From: Bacillota bacterium
Lineage (GTDB): Bacteria; Bacillota; Clostridia; Oscillospirales; Acutalibacteraceae
Length of the DNA: 64,000 bases
Reading direction: 5' to 3'
NCBI GenBank assembly: GCA_023390175.1
Contig: JAEWDK010000020.1
Coordinates: 310,001-374,000 of the forward strand
The notes under the pieces were generated by a model. The model saw only the letters and a list, made by a program, of their open reading frames with translations. It had not been told where the DNA came from and did not search any database. This document shows, piece by piece, positions 51,990-62,600 of this stretch (within the stretch, counting starts at the first letter, position 1; every line of letters begins with the position of its first letter). A program made the translations under genes and the position numbers.

Positions 51990-52526
51990 TCAATCGACCA
52001 AAAGCCCCATCACAGCAGAATCGTAAAATTCGCCCTTAATGCACATGTCTCTTGTAAGGACGCCCTCTTTTCTGAAGCCGTATTTTTCGTACAGCTTTAT
52101 TGCTTTTTCATTATCAGAACGGGTCAATAAATCAATTTTTCTAATAATCTGTGTTCCTTGGGCCCATTCTATGAGGACTCCGAGAAGAATACTTCCGATT
52201 CCAAGTCCCCAATACAGCTTCCGGACAGATATACCCAGTTCCCCGGCATGCCTTTTCCTGATTTTGTCCCCGCCTTTAAAAGTGACAAAGCCCGCAATCT
52301 GCTCATGAATCAACGCAATTATGATGACGGAGTTATCCTTTGTGTTTTCACGCTGAATGGTTTCCCGCTCTTTTTCAGGGGTAATTTCCATTTCATTCTC
52401 CCCGAATGAAAGAAAATCCGACTCCCCGCTTATCTGCATTTTAAACTGCGCCATTTGTTCAGCATCTTCTACGGTTGCTTTTCGTATAAAAAGTTTCTCC
52501 CCGTTTTTCAACATCAATTCTTTCAT
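51990..52526 (-). CDS. GNAT family N-acetyltransferase
   Basis: Acetyl-CoA-dependent acetyltransferase of unknown substrate. The GNAT fold is visible from RKATVEDAEQMAQF at the start to the acetyl-CoA loop LGISVRKLYWGLGIGSILLG and the LLTRSDNEKAIKLYEKYGF segment near the end, the latter typical of RimJ/RimL-like enzymes. 178 aa from the ATG at 52526 with GGGGGAC upstream; the longer start at 52562 lacks a site. Confidence 0.87.
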   Translation of the reverse strand: MKELMLKNGEKLFIRKATVEDAEQMAQFKMQISGESDFLSFGENEMEITPEKERETIQRENTKDNSVIIIALIHEQIAGFVTFKGGDKIRKRHAGELGISVRKLYWGLGIGSILLGVLIEWAQGTQIIRKIDLLTRSDNEKAIKLYEKYGFRKEGVLTRDMCIKGEFYDSAVMGLLVD

Positions 52527-52728
52527 GATAAAGTCCCCCGTTTTATATCTGTTTTTCACCATAAAAGCGCGGTATCATTGCAGCTCACGGCACTTTTGAA
52601 AACGGAAAAGCGACGGATGTTTCGCTTCAAATTCCCTTTGCAACCGCGGCGGACAGGTGGCTGAAATTTTCAGTTATTCCCCAATTATTGCAATCGCTTT
52701 TTGGCTGTGTTCCTTGAGTATTAAGTTA

Positions 52729-52758
52729 ATAATACAGTTGGAAGCACTTTTTTGTCAA
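52729..52758 (-). promoter_or_regulatory. Sigma-A promoter of the acetyltransferase gene
   Basis: -35 TTGACA (52758-52753), 18-nt spacer, -10 TATTAT (52734-52729). It gives a 5' leader of nearly 200 nt, in which I see no recognised riboswitch. Confidence 0.72.
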
Positions 52759-52779
52759 GCCGCAGCCAAGCGGGAAAAG

Positions 52780-52811
52780 AAAAGGCATTAAGATTTTTAC
52801 CTCTTAATGCC
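52780..52811 (-). terminator. Terminator after the orphan binding protein
   Basis: GGCATTAAG (52784-52792) pairs with CTTAATGCC (52803-52811); on the minus strand TTTTC-rich sequence follows. It is about 90 nt past the stop of the binding protein. Confidence 0.8.
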
Positions 52812-52901
52812 CGGAATTTCTATTTTGTTTTATGACACTGGGTAAGCTGATTAAGTTAGTTTTGTAAACACAGTGGATTTGAAACGGAAATTATTTCTTT
52901 A

Positions 52902-54401
52902 TTATTTCTTTGTATTTGCTTTCCATTCCAGCAGCTGCTTTTGCAGTTCCGACTGCACGTCGTCAATCCCCGCTTCTTTCAGCTCTGCAAGAAATTTCGG
53001 GAGCTGTTCGTCCGGGTCAACGCTTCCTGTCATCAAACACGGATAATATTTAGTCCAAACCTGTGTAATGGCAGAAATCTTGGCGGTGAGTTTTGAGGTA
53101 TCCGCTGTAAATCCGAGCATTTCAGATTTTACAGCGGTTTTGTTGAATTCCCTGTACTTGTCCCACTTATCTTTCGGGTCGCCGACCACCGTGTTCAAAA
53201 TGAACCAATTACCCTGCGTGTACTGCACACCGGAGTAAGCATCACTGATTTTTTCCACCTGCTTGTCAGTACTCAGCCTGTAATGCACCCCTTCAATACC
53301 GTAGTTCATCAAATTGCGAACTTCCGGGTCCGTGTTCAGCAAATTCAAAAATTTGACGCAGGCTTCCGGATTTTTGGTGCGGGAATTTACAACCATCATG
53401 CCGCCGCGCGCAGATTCCGTCGTTACTGTCGTTTTTGAAACCTTTTGCGCAACAAGGTTATAGCCGCGGTCCGCCGACCAGCTGACCTCCGAATACGGGC
53501 CGCCGCCCGCCTCTTTCCAGAATACTTTCTTTCCCTTTTCAAGGCTTTGGCTTGCTTTTATGGCGGCATCCTCATTGATGTAACCGGCCTTATAGAATTT
53601 TCGCAATGTTGCCAGCTGTTTGCGTGCAAGGGCAGTCGTAAAGATATTCACGACCTGCAGACCGGAATCATCGGATTTTACCATCAAAGGAATTTCCTTG
53701 CTTATAATGTATTCGTAGTCGTCCAAAGCAAAGAAATTATTGGCATTTTTATCAAGCTCCATTGGCAGCCAGTCCGGCTCGTTTTTTTTGATTTGAGCCA
53801 TCAGCGGCTCAAGGGACTCCAGTGTTGTGTATTTTGTAATATCAATATGATATTTATCAACGAGGCTTTTAGAATACATCCACCATTCCGGAACCGCAAT
53901 CTCCTTGTTTGTCGGAACGCCGTAAATTTTGCCGCCTATCCTGGCACCTGCCCAATAAAGCGGGTCTATCATGCTGTAAGTCGCTTTCCCGGCATCCTGC
54001 AGATAATCCGTCAGATCAAGCCATGCTCCCTTTTTCGCGTTCCCCGCATAATCGCCCTGATCGGGCCCGCTTGCAAACGCAATGTCAAAATCAGCGCCGC
54101 TGTTGACCAGCGCGGAAATTTTGGTTCCGTAATCCCCCCAGCCGATCTTATTGTATTTGACAGTAACATTTATCTTTTTCTTCAGCAATTCATTCAGGGC
54201 GTCATTGACTTTTTGCAGGTCCGCGTCAGGATTGCCGATTGTGTAATAAATCAGGTTTACCGGTTGAGCCTGTTCCTGTGACACCGTACTTGTAGTTGGG
54301 GTGCTGGAAGTTACCCCGCCGTTCGCACTGCAGCCGGTCAAAACCGTGGCGGCAAGAATCGAAACGGATATTGCAATAGAAACAGCTCTTTTAAACTTCA
54401 T
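52902..54401 (-). CDS. Orphan solute-binding lipoprotein (DUF3502-type)
   Basis: Lipoprotein signal with lipobox VLTGC, lipidated Cys at residue 24. Mature part is a family 1 binding protein (YYTIGNPDADLQKVNDALNE, DFDIAFASGPDQGDYAGNA) with a C-terminal part like DUF3502 of the LplA group. 499 aa. No permease gene adjoins: it is preceded by a YesN/YesM two-component pair and followed by a terminator. It may feed permeases encoded elsewhere, or present ligand to the YesM sensor; both ideas are inference. Confidence 0.87.
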   Translation of the reverse strand: MKFKRAVSIAISVSILAATVLTGCSANGGVTSSTPTTSTVSQEQAQPVNLIYYTIGNPDADLQKVNDALNELLKKKINVTVKYNKIGWGDYGTKISALVNSGADFDIAFASGPDQGDYAGNAKKGAWLDLTDYLQDAGKATYSMIDPLYWAGARIGGKIYGVPTNKEIAVPEWWMYSKSLVDKYHIDITKYTTLESLEPLMAQIKKNEPDWLPMELDKNANNFFALDDYEYIISKEIPLMVKSDDSGLQVVNIFTTALARKQLATLRKFYKAGYINEDAAIKASQSLEKGKKVFWKEAGGGPYSEVSWSADRGYNLVAQKVSKTTVTTESARGGMMVVNSRTKNPEACVKFLNLLNTDPEVRNLMNYGIEGVHYRLSTDKQVEKISDAYSGVQYTQGNWFILNTVVGDPKDKWDKYREFNKTAVKSEMLGFTADTSKLTAKISAITQVWTKYYPCLMTGSVDPDEQLPKFLAELKEAGIDDVQSELQKQLLEWKANTKK

Positions 54402-54564
54402 AAAATTCCCCTTTGTTTTGTAACAGGCACATCGATTTACGAAAGCGATTATTGTATAAAAAGTATATCATAGAAAAGGCAGAAAAATCCAGACAGCAAA
54501 GTTTACTTCACAGTATAAAAATCCTTGAAGCCGATAAAAGACACATTTTCCGCAGCAGTTTCGG
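54402..54564. other. Gap between response regulator and orphan binding-protein genes
   Basis: 163 bases without a gene. A TATACT/TACAAT-rich stretch near 54450-54475 may be a promoter -10, but no good -35 is seen, which would be expected if the regulator activates it. Confidence 0.35.
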
Positions 54565-55338
54565 CTATTGATCCTCTTCGTCTATTTTTCGCAGGTCGGA
54601 AGGCGACACGCCGAAGTAGGTGTGAAAATGAGTGTAGAAATAATTTATATTGGAATAGCCAACCTCATGTGCGATGTTGTATGTTTTCTCCGATGTGTTT
54701 TCCAGTTTTTCCTTTGCCTGTATTAAACGATACCGCATCAAATATTCCGAAAACTTAATATGCGTCTCTTTAATAAATATTTGCCCCAAATAATTGCTGT
54801 TCATTTTGAACTTTTCGGCAATTACCTTCAGATTAATGTTTTTATTATACTCCCCTTTTACCATCAAAATCACTTTACTGGTCAAGTTGGAAAGGGAAGA
54901 ATACGGAACCCCCAGAACGGGGTCCATATTTTCATCCGCTGCGGTGTCCGACTGTATTGCTCCGTTAAAATCCTCCACAATAATCTTTTCAACGGCACGG
55001 CGCAGCTCCGCCTGATTAATCGGCTTCATGAGGTAATCCTTGGCACCTACATGAATGGCCTTCCTGGCATATTCAAATTCATCATAGCCGCTCACCATAA
55101 TATATTTTGTAGGCAAAGAAAAGGAATTCAGCATACCGATAATATCATAGCCGCGTGCGCTGCCAATGCAAACATCCAAAATGCCGATATGTGGCTTATA
55201 TTCGATTGCTTTTTGAATTGCTTCATCATAACTGGTGGCTGTAATAATATGGTTTACCCCATACCTCTTCCAGTCCAGCATTAATTTAATGCCTTCAATG
55301 ATTTTGGGTTCATCATCTACGATCAGAAGACGATACAT
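54565..55338 (-). CDS. YesN-type response regulator (receiver plus AraC helix-turn-helix)
   Basis: Receiver domain with acidic pocket LLIVDDEPK, phospho-acceptor Asp55 in IGILDVCIG and Lys in DYLMKPINQAEL; the AraC-type DNA-binding pair of helix-turn-helix motifs at the C-terminus (LKVIAEKFKMNSNYLGQIF, YNIAHEVGYSNINYFYTHF). 257 aa. The ATG at 55338 is 7 nt after AGGGAG; earlier ATG codons overlap that site. Its start overlaps the sensor kinase gene by 26 nt, a coupled pair. Probably controls the glycan genes nearby. Confidence 0.94.
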   Translation of the reverse strand: MYRLLIVDDEPKIIEGIKLMLDWKRYGVNHIITATSYDEAIQKAIEYKPHIGILDVCIGSARGYDIIGMLNSFSLPTKYIMVSGYDEFEYARKAIHVGAKDYLMKPINQAELRRAVEKIIVEDFNGAIQSDTAADENMDPVLGVPYSSLSNLTSKVILMVKGEYNKNINLKVIAEKFKMNSNYLGQIFIKETHIKFSEYLMRYRLIQAKEKLENTSEKTYNIAHEVGYSNINYFYTHFHTYFGVSPSDLRKIDEEDQ

Positions 55339-57064
55339 ATTCATTCTCCCTCTCAATACGCACGGAAATAGTAACCCCAGCCTCCGTGTTGTTGGAAAGC
55401 GTCATCGTAACATGGTTATTATAAAAGTACCGCAGCCGGCTGCAAACATTTGCCAGCCCGATTTTCCCCTGATGGTCTTCGCTGCCGCTGTGAAGCTGGT
55501 TGTTGATTCTTTCCAAATCTTCCGGTTCGATTTTCTGCCCGTTGTTTTTCACTTCAATCAGGTATGCGTCCGGCTTCACTTCCCCGCTGACAATCAGCAG
55601 ATTAAACTCACAGTCTTTGTCATAACCGTGCACAAAAAAGTTTTCACAAAGCGGCTGCAGCCAAAACTTCACCGTATTTAAAGCGCGTATTTCCTCCGGC
55701 ACATCAATCTGATAATAAAAGCTGCCTGAAAATTTAAACTCCATAATCTTCAAATAGCGCGTTAAAATTTCAAGCTCCTGCCCAACGGTAATAACATCTT
55801 CCCCTTTTACCACGTCCCGGAACATGGCGCCAAGGTTGGAAACAGCGTCTGCAACCTGCTCATCGTGGTTGACAAGCGCGCAGGAACGGATAATTTCCAA
55901 GGTATTGTACAGAAAATGCGGATTTACCTGCCGCTGCAGCATTTTCATCTCCGTATCCTTTTGTCTTAGTTTTAACTTATATTCCGTTTCAATGTAATGA
56001 TTGAGCTGCGCATACATTTCATTCAACTCCTGCGCAATCATGCTCAGTTCATCATTCCGGCCGCCAAGCTCCACCTTTTTAAAATTGCCGGATTTTGCGG
56101 CCCCGATTGTTGCCAGCATACGGCTGAGGAAGTTTGCGTCACGTGCCATAAATGCGGCAATCACAACGGACATCAGCACAAAAATAAGGAAAGTCCCTGC
56201 AATAATCAGGATAAACAACGATTTATTATTTTCAATGATATCTTTTGTTTCTACGGTGGAAACAAACTTGAATCCCCGCTGTTTCGAGGTATAAACGCTG
56301 TAATAAAGCGTATTTAAAAAACCGGTTTGAATTTTGCCCCTTACATTATTTTCAGCATAAATTTTTTTCAAATTCTGCTTCAAATTCTCATCCTGAACCT
56401 CCGGATAATACAGGTCGCTTGCCGCGCTCATGATTGCGGTCTTCCCGATTCCGTAATTTAACGAGCCGGCAATCGTTTTGTCAGTATTGATAACAAATCG
56501 CATTTTCCCCATGGGTTTGGCAATACTCTGCGGATTCATCAGCTGTTTCGTATAAATATAGCCAAATGAAATGTCGTTTTCAGGCAGCAGGGGTGAGTTA
56601 TTGGGGAGGCCGAATTGAAATGAAGTTCCCTGGTTTTCCAGAAAATACATTAAGTTCATACGGTCCTTCGCCTGAAAGGAAACCTCTTTTATCACATACT
56701 GATTGTTAAATACAAACTGCTGCAAATCATCCAGCACAGAACTGATCTGCGTGTTGCCGTCCGAATTATCCAAACGGTTTGTCAGATAAGTTTCGGCATC
56801 GTTGCCAAAAAAGCAAATAAAGTCCCGAAGAAGCTGCTTGCTTGAATAAAGATATAAAATATAGTTATCTATTTTGCTTTCAACCAAATCCAAATTTGCT
56901 TCCATCCTGTTAAATGCGTTCAACGCTGAATTCTCGTTCTTTTGTACCTGGTCGTTGATCACCATTCCGCAAAGTGACGTTCCCAAAACAATACAAACGA
57001 GAAGCAGCGTTGAAATATAGATAATAAAATTATTTCTGTACACCTTTATTTTTAGAAACCGCAT
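55313..57064 (-). CDS. YesM-type sensor histidine kinase
   Basis: Membrane sensor partner of the response regulator. First membrane helix at residues 12-35, an extracytoplasmic domain of about 240 residues, second helix near 278-305, HAMP-like linker, then the His_kinase domain with phospho-acceptor His in QVNPHFLYNTLEIIRS near residue 383 and an HATPase domain with GLANVCSRLRYFY. 583 aa. The large external domain is the probable ligand sensor. Confidence 0.94.
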   Translation of the reverse strand: MRFLKIKVYRNNFIIYISTLLLVCIVLGTSLCGMVINDQVQKNENSALNAFNRMEANLDLVESKIDNYILYLYSSKQLLRDFICFFGNDAETYLTNRLDNSDGNTQISSVLDDLQQFVFNNQYVIKEVSFQAKDRMNLMYFLENQGTSFQFGLPNNSPLLPENDISFGYIYTKQLMNPQSIAKPMGKMRFVINTDKTIAGSLNYGIGKTAIMSAASDLYYPEVQDENLKQNLKKIYAENNVRGKIQTGFLNTLYYSVYTSKQRGFKFVSTVETKDIIENNKSLFILIIAGTFLIFVLMSVVIAAFMARDANFLSRMLATIGAAKSGNFKKVELGGRNDELSMIAQELNEMYAQLNHYIETEYKLKLRQKDTEMKMLQRQVNPHFLYNTLEIIRSCALVNHDEQVADAVSNLGAMFRDVVKGEDVITVGQELEILTRYLKIMEFKFSGSFYYQIDVPEEIRALNTVKFWLQPLCENFFVHGYDKDCEFNLLIVSGEVKPDAYLIEVKNNGQKIEPEDLERINNQLHSGSEDHQGKIGLANVCSRLRYFYNNHVTMTLSNNTEAGVTISVRIERENEYVSSSDRR

Positions 57065-57332
57065 GTAACTCTCCCTGTTCTAACGGAATTTTTATCATTA
57101 TACCATATTTTCCATCAAATCATGTGAATTTAAAAAACCGATTCCAAAATAAACGTAACCGCTCTGAAAACAATTCTTCTTTCTTTTTCGTAAACACCCG
57201 GTACCTGCGTACTCTTGTATGATACAGAGGGTCATAAAATCAGATATGACAGCCTTATACGGTTATTATATCATATCTTTCATCAATTAAGTACGCAGAC
57301 CGGGAATCACAGCACTTTTCCGCACCGGGCAC
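57065..57332. repeat. Intergenic region with an 8+5 bp inverted repeat around the kinase promoter region
   Basis: CTGCGTAC (57205-57212) and GTACGCAG (57291-57298) are exact complements, extended by CCGGT (57198-57202) and ACCGG (57299-57303) with two extra bases on the left. A TATAAT lies on the minus strand near 57268. The 85-nt spacing fits a looped operator or long hairpin leader rather than a terminator. No gene here. Confidence 0.5.
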
Positions 57333-59612
57333 TCACTGAAGAGTCACATTCCCCTGCCACAGGCTTTTCCCGCCGTCTTCCAAAAAAAGCTGAACGGGGC
57401 CCGGTTCCACCGTGAAACACAGGGCGCTGTCCCACACGGCAAAATCACGGTAACCCAGCCGGAACGAAAAGGATGATGTTTCGCCTGCTTTCAGGAAGCG
57501 CTTTTCAAATGAACGCAGTTCTTTTTTCCTTCGTACAACAGAGCCAGTCAGTCCGTGAATGTACAAAGACGGTACCGTCCATCCCCCGCGCACCCCAATG
57601 TTCTGTACGGTGAATGTTATTTCGACCGCCTGGGTTTTTAAGCTTTCGACTGTAACGGTTTTAGCGGACAAATGTACCTCTTTGCAAATAAATCCCGTGT
57701 AGGAAAGCCCGTCCCCAAATGTGTAGAGCGGGGTATCCTGCTCATCATGATAGCCCATTGCGTGGTAGGAGCTACGCGGATTATAGTAAACCGGCAGCTG
57801 CCCGCTGCTGCGCGGCATGGAAGCCGGCAGCCGCCCGCCCGGCTCGGCAAGCCCCAGCAGCAATTCGGCGACTGCCTGCCCGCCCATTGGGCCGGGGTAA
57901 AAAGCGGCAAGCAGTGCTTTACTTTGCGCCGCAATTGACGGCACCGCATACGGCCGGCCGGCGATAAGCACCGTGACAACCGGCTTCCCTGTTGCGGCAG
58001 CACGCTGCAGCAGCTCTTCCTGCCGCCCCGGAAGGTGCAGGTCAGAACAGTCCACGCCCTCGCCGCAATCCATTTCCAGCGCGCCGTCCACCAGGGCGGC
58101 TCCGTTTTTGTCAAAGCGCGTACCGGAAAAGCGGCTGGAGGAGCCGCCCAGCACCGCCACAATGATATCGCTCTGTGCTGCGAGCTGCAGCGCTTCCTCC
58201 ATTTCCTCCTTCGTGCCGTCAAAGATACCGCAGCCGCGCGCGTATTTTACACTGGCCTGTTCCCCGCAAAGGCGTTCCAGACCCTGCCGCACAGTAACCG
58301 TTTTTTCTGAATTCACCGGGGGGCTGTAATCCCCCAGCTGAGCGTAAATGTTATCGGCATTCGGCCCGATCACCGCCAGCTTCATTTGCTGATTTCGTAT
58401 CAGCGGCAAAATATCGTCCTCATTTTTCAAAAGGACAATCCCCTGCCGTGCAAGTTCGAGCGACTGGGGGTAACGCTCATAAGAGAAATCCCCCGGCAGC
58501 ACGTTTTCATCCAAGTAAGGATGGTCGAAAAGGCCGCACTGGAATTTAAGCTTCAGCACACGCAGAACCGCCTCATCCAGTTCCTGCTCCGAAGCATATC
58601 CCTTTTGTATCGCTTCCTCCAGCTTTGAAAACCCGGTGTCCCACAGGCTTAAATCCACACCGGCACGCAAAGCCATTGCGCCGGATTTTGCCGTATCATT
58701 CGTCAGCGAGTCCAGCCGGTCGATTGCCGTACCGTCGGCCATTACAATCCCGTCAAACCCGAATTCTTCCCGCAGAATACCGCGCAGAAGGGCAGAATTT
58801 GCATGGCAGGGCAGTCCGTCAATTTCGTTGTACGCAGCCATAATCCCGCCAACACCGGCGCTGCAGCACGCCCGGGCGCCCGGCAGGTGAATCTCCCTTA
58901 ATTCCCGCGGGCCGATGGCGGCTGCACTTGCGTTAATGCCGCCTTTTCCTTCTCCCTGCGCGCAGAAATGCTTTGCCACCACAGTGACGCCGCTGTTTTG
59001 GCAGCCGGTGACCGCGGCTTCAGCCAGCCTTGCGCTCAGGTACGGGTCTTCGCTGTAACACTCTTCACAGCGCCCCCAGCGGGGGTCGCGCAGGACATCC
59101 AGCACGGACATCAGCGAAAGGTTAACGCCCATTTCCTGCATCTGCCGCCCACACACGGAAAAAGCATCGCGAAGCAGTTCCGGGTTCCAGGCCGCACCCG
59201 CGCACAGGTTCACGGGCAGCATGTAGCCGCCCAATGCCTGATGCCCGTGCGGACATTCGCTGCTCATCAGGGCGGGGATACCAAGACGGGAATGTTTCAG
59301 TACGCAGCACTGCACCATATTGTACGCTTTTCGGGCCAGTCCGGGCGTAATACCGTTCTTGTCATCCCGCTTCGACCACGGGTCAGCGCGATAAAGGCCG
59401 TAAAGCGCACCCATTCCGCCATACCGCTGTACTTCGTCAACAAAATCCTGTGTCAGGCTGATTTCGCTGCCCCGGCGTTCGTAACAGGAAAAGCCGTATA
59501 GCTTTTGATTCAGCTGACCGACCTTTTCACGCAGTGTCATACGGGAGAGCAGGTCACGGGCCCGCTCGAGCGGCGGCAGCTGCGTATTCTGATATGCTTT
59601 TATTATTTTCAA
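57333..59612 (-). CDS. Beta-glycosidase, glycoside hydrolase family 3
   Basis: Removes a beta-linked sugar (often glucose, xylose or N-acetylglucosamine) from the non-reducing end. Domain order is N-terminal barrel, alpha/beta sandwich and fibronectin type III-like domain. The nucleophile Asp is in GFDGIVMADGTAIDRL near residue 290, where many GH3 enzymes have SDW; HFCAQGEGKGG is the KHF-like substrate site. The closing FDKNGAALVDGALEM to YGFSYC-like parts support the family. No signal peptide, so cytoplasmic. It is the third gene of GH130-GH38-GH3. Confidence 0.9.
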   Translation of the reverse strand: MKIIKAYQNTQLPPLERARDLLSRMTLREKVGQLNQKLYGFSCYERRGSEISLTQDFVDEVQRYGGMGALYGLYRADPWSKRDDKNGITPGLARKAYNMVQCCVLKHSRLGIPALMSSECPHGHQALGGYMLPVNLCAGAAWNPELLRDAFSVCGRQMQEMGVNLSLMSVLDVLRDPRWGRCEECYSEDPYLSARLAEAAVTGCQNSGVTVVAKHFCAQGEGKGGINASAAAIGPRELREIHLPGARACCSAGVGGIMAAYNEIDGLPCHANSALLRGILREEFGFDGIVMADGTAIDRLDSLTNDTAKSGAMALRAGVDLSLWDTGFSKLEEAIQKGYASEQELDEAVLRVLKLKFQCGLFDHPYLDENVLPGDFSYERYPQSLELARQGIVLLKNEDDILPLIRNQQMKLAVIGPNADNIYAQLGDYSPPVNSEKTVTVRQGLERLCGEQASVKYARGCGIFDGTKEEMEEALQLAAQSDIIVAVLGGSSSRFSGTRFDKNGAALVDGALEMDCGEGVDCSDLHLPGRQEELLQRAAATGKPVVTVLIAGRPYAVPSIAAQSKALLAAFYPGPMGGQAVAELLLGLAEPGGRLPASMPRSSGQLPVYYNPRSSYHAMGYHDEQDTPLYTFGDGLSYTGFICKEVHLSAKTVTVESLKTQAVEITFTVQNIGVRGGWTVPSLYIHGLTGSVVRRKKELRSFEKRFLKAGETSSFSFRLGYRDFAVWDSALCFTVEPGPVQLFLEDGGKSLWQGNVTLQ

Positions 59613-59656
59613 CCCTTTCGTCCCTCCCTGTTTTTGTTGTAAAAAGAGGATTCCCT

Positions 59657-62600
59657 TTAAAATTTCACCAGGAAGGTTTTGATTTCATACGGATGAATCG
59701 TAAACCGGAACTGATTGCCTTCAAACGGTACGGAGTCCGTGCTGTTTTCGAGAAGATCGCACTCCTGTACCGATTTTAAATTCTTACCGAGCGTAATTGC
59801 CGCATTGGTTTGCATGTTACGGTTTTCATAAACACGAAGGATAATACCGTCACCGCATTCGGCCTTTTTCACGGTTTCAAGCACGACATTGTCATGGCTG
59901 ACCGCAGCAAAGGAGAAGGATTCCCCGGCCTTACCGCCTTTTACGGCAAATGCAGGCTGGTTCAGCTTATATGCTTCCTGCGGAACATCGGACTGCCGCC
60001 ATGCGCCCGCATGCGGGTAAACGGAGTAAGTGAAGAAATGCTCTTCCTGGTCGGTGGTTGCATTCGGCTCAATTCCGGATTTGATGAGTGTAAGGCCGAT
60101 TTCGCCTTCGTGCACGGAATGACCGTATTTGCAGTCATTCAATACCGCAACACCGTAGCCGCCTTCGGAAACATCGGCCCACTTATGGCCGCAGCTTTCA
60201 AAACGCGCCATGTCCCAGCTGGTGTTTGTATGCGTTTTACGGGTTACATTGCCAAACTGAATGTCAAAGGTCGCCTCATCCGTATGAACATCACACGGGA
60301 ACAGCACTTTCATCAAATGCTGGCTCTCATGCCAGTCAACGTATGTTTCGAAGTCGATGCGCCGTGTATTTGCATAGAAATGAATTTTCTGCCGGATCAA
60401 AGATTTTGAGTAAGGGCGCTCAATTTCGAGTACCGCTTCAACGGGGCCGTTTTCCGTCCAGCTCATGCGGGATTTTTCATTGACATCCCAATATTTCTCA
60501 TTGTAGAAAATATCAATATCCCAGTTATCATAATATATCGGCTTATCTTCAAACACGCGCAGCTGATTGAACGGTTTCCCCTGCTGTGCTACTTCACGGC
60601 AGTTTTCTTTATCAAACAGGGAAGCGATATTCCCGTTCGCATCGAATTGAACAGCATAGAAAGGTGTTTCAATGGCATTTGAGGAGATTTTAAACGGGGA
60701 CTCCGCTGCCGGGGCTTCTGCCGGCGCAAATGTTTTCCATCCTTTGGAAGGAAGATTCTTTAAATACGCGAACGCTCCGTCAGCCGTTTTTTGAACCGGG
60801 TAAACGGTTCCGTCTTCGTCAACAAGCGTCTGTGCGTCACATTCGCCCAAAGCCACGACATCGCTGCGGGAAAAGCCGAGCGTATTATAAACTGTTACCG
60901 CATCGCCCTTGCCTGTCAGTGCCGCAATACGTTCAGCCAGAAGCTGAGTGCCTTGGCTTTTGATTTCCTCATATTCTTTTTTGGTTACTTCGTAAACTTC
61001 ATGAATGGAGGAACCGGGCAGAATATCGTGGAACTGGTTTAAGAGCACCGTTTTCCACATGCTTTCCAGCTCTTTTGCGGGGTACGGGATATACGGCTGT
61101 GCAAGTACGGAAAGAAGTTCCAGGTCCATGAGCATCAGCTCGCTCTTGCGGTTCGCGCGCTTGTTGCGCGCCATGGAGGTGTAGGTGCCGCGGTGATATT
61201 CAAAGTAAAATTCCCCCGTCCATGTGGACAGGCGCTTATTGTCTTTTACGCGTGCTTCCAGCTCCCGGAAGTAGTCGCCGGCAAACGCCTGCCGCACTTT
61301 CGGAATTCCCTTTACACCCTTTGCCATACGGTCACCGGTTTCCAGCATTGCTCTGGTCGGCCCGCCGCCGCCGTCGCCATAGCCGTAGGAAATCAGAATA
61401 TCGTTGTTCATTTCCTTATTCTGATAGCGTTCCCATCCGCCCATAATCGCGTCCGGGTGCAGCATGCCGTTGTAGGTGGTGAAGAAACGGTCAGTGCTCT
61501 GCCCCACGCCGAGCGTCGAAATGAAGTGGGTCAGCACCTTGCTGCCGTCAATGCCCTCCCAAAGGAGCGTGTCGTTCGGAACTTTATTGAACTGGTTCCA
61601 TGAAAGCTTTGTCGTCATAAAGTAATCGATGCCGCACTTTTTCATAATCTGCGGCAGCGCACCGGAGTAGCCGAACACATCCGGCAGCCAAAGCACGCGG
61701 TTTTCCACCCCGAATTCTTCTTTGAAGAAGCGTTTTCCGTACAGGAACTGGCGTACAAGGGATTCGCCTGCGGTCAGGTTGCAGTCGGCTTCCAGCCACA
61801 TGCCGCCCTCCGGCTCCCAGCGCCCTTCTTTGATGCGCTCTTTAATTTTGGCGTAAAGCTCCGGGTAACGCTCTTTTAAAAATGCGTAAAGCTGGGGCTG
61901 GCTCGACATAAATTTATAGTCGGGGTATTCCTCCATCAGCTTCAGCACGGTGGCAAAGCTGCGGGCAACTTTTTCACGGGTTTGGGCCACTGTCCACCAC
62001 CAGGCCACGTCAATATGGGTGTGCCCGATGCAGCTGGCGATAATATCGTCGTAGCCCGCCATCTCTTCATAAAGCTTTTTCTGAATAAAGGCCTGCGCTT
62101 CACGAACGGAGCTGTAAAATTCTTCGGAATATTCCTGCCTGAGGTCCAGCAGGTTAATCGTTTCGTTCAGTACCGTTTCAATATCAATGCGTGTTTTGTT
62201 CTGTGGCTCCATGCGCTCCAGCGCCCACAGCGGCATTTGAATATCATAGTAGAGCCGGCGCACAGACTCGTTGATTTCCGCAATTTCACCCAAAAGCTGA
62301 AATTCGGAATGCAGCGTTCCGGTATAGGATTGAATATCGATATGATAGGTGCGGCCGGCCTGCGCGGATTTTGTCAAAAGGGCCTCGCGGTGATTCATAT
62401 CCATTCCCTGAATGATTTCACCGTCGATGAAAAGCAGGAACTGCGGATTTTTGCCGTCGTCCCACTCCTCAATCTGCGTGTGCAGAATCAGCCACAGGGA
62501 TTTTCCTTCTTCCTTTTCCGGCACGGTATATTCCGTGCGGAACCAGTAGTGCGCGTCCGGGCCATACCAGTGCATGGTATGGCTGTCAAACTGCTGCCAC

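Noticed and set aside
59810..60409. A 199-residue frame opposite the second GH38 gene
   Set aside because: It is an antisense shadow without ribosome site or motifs.
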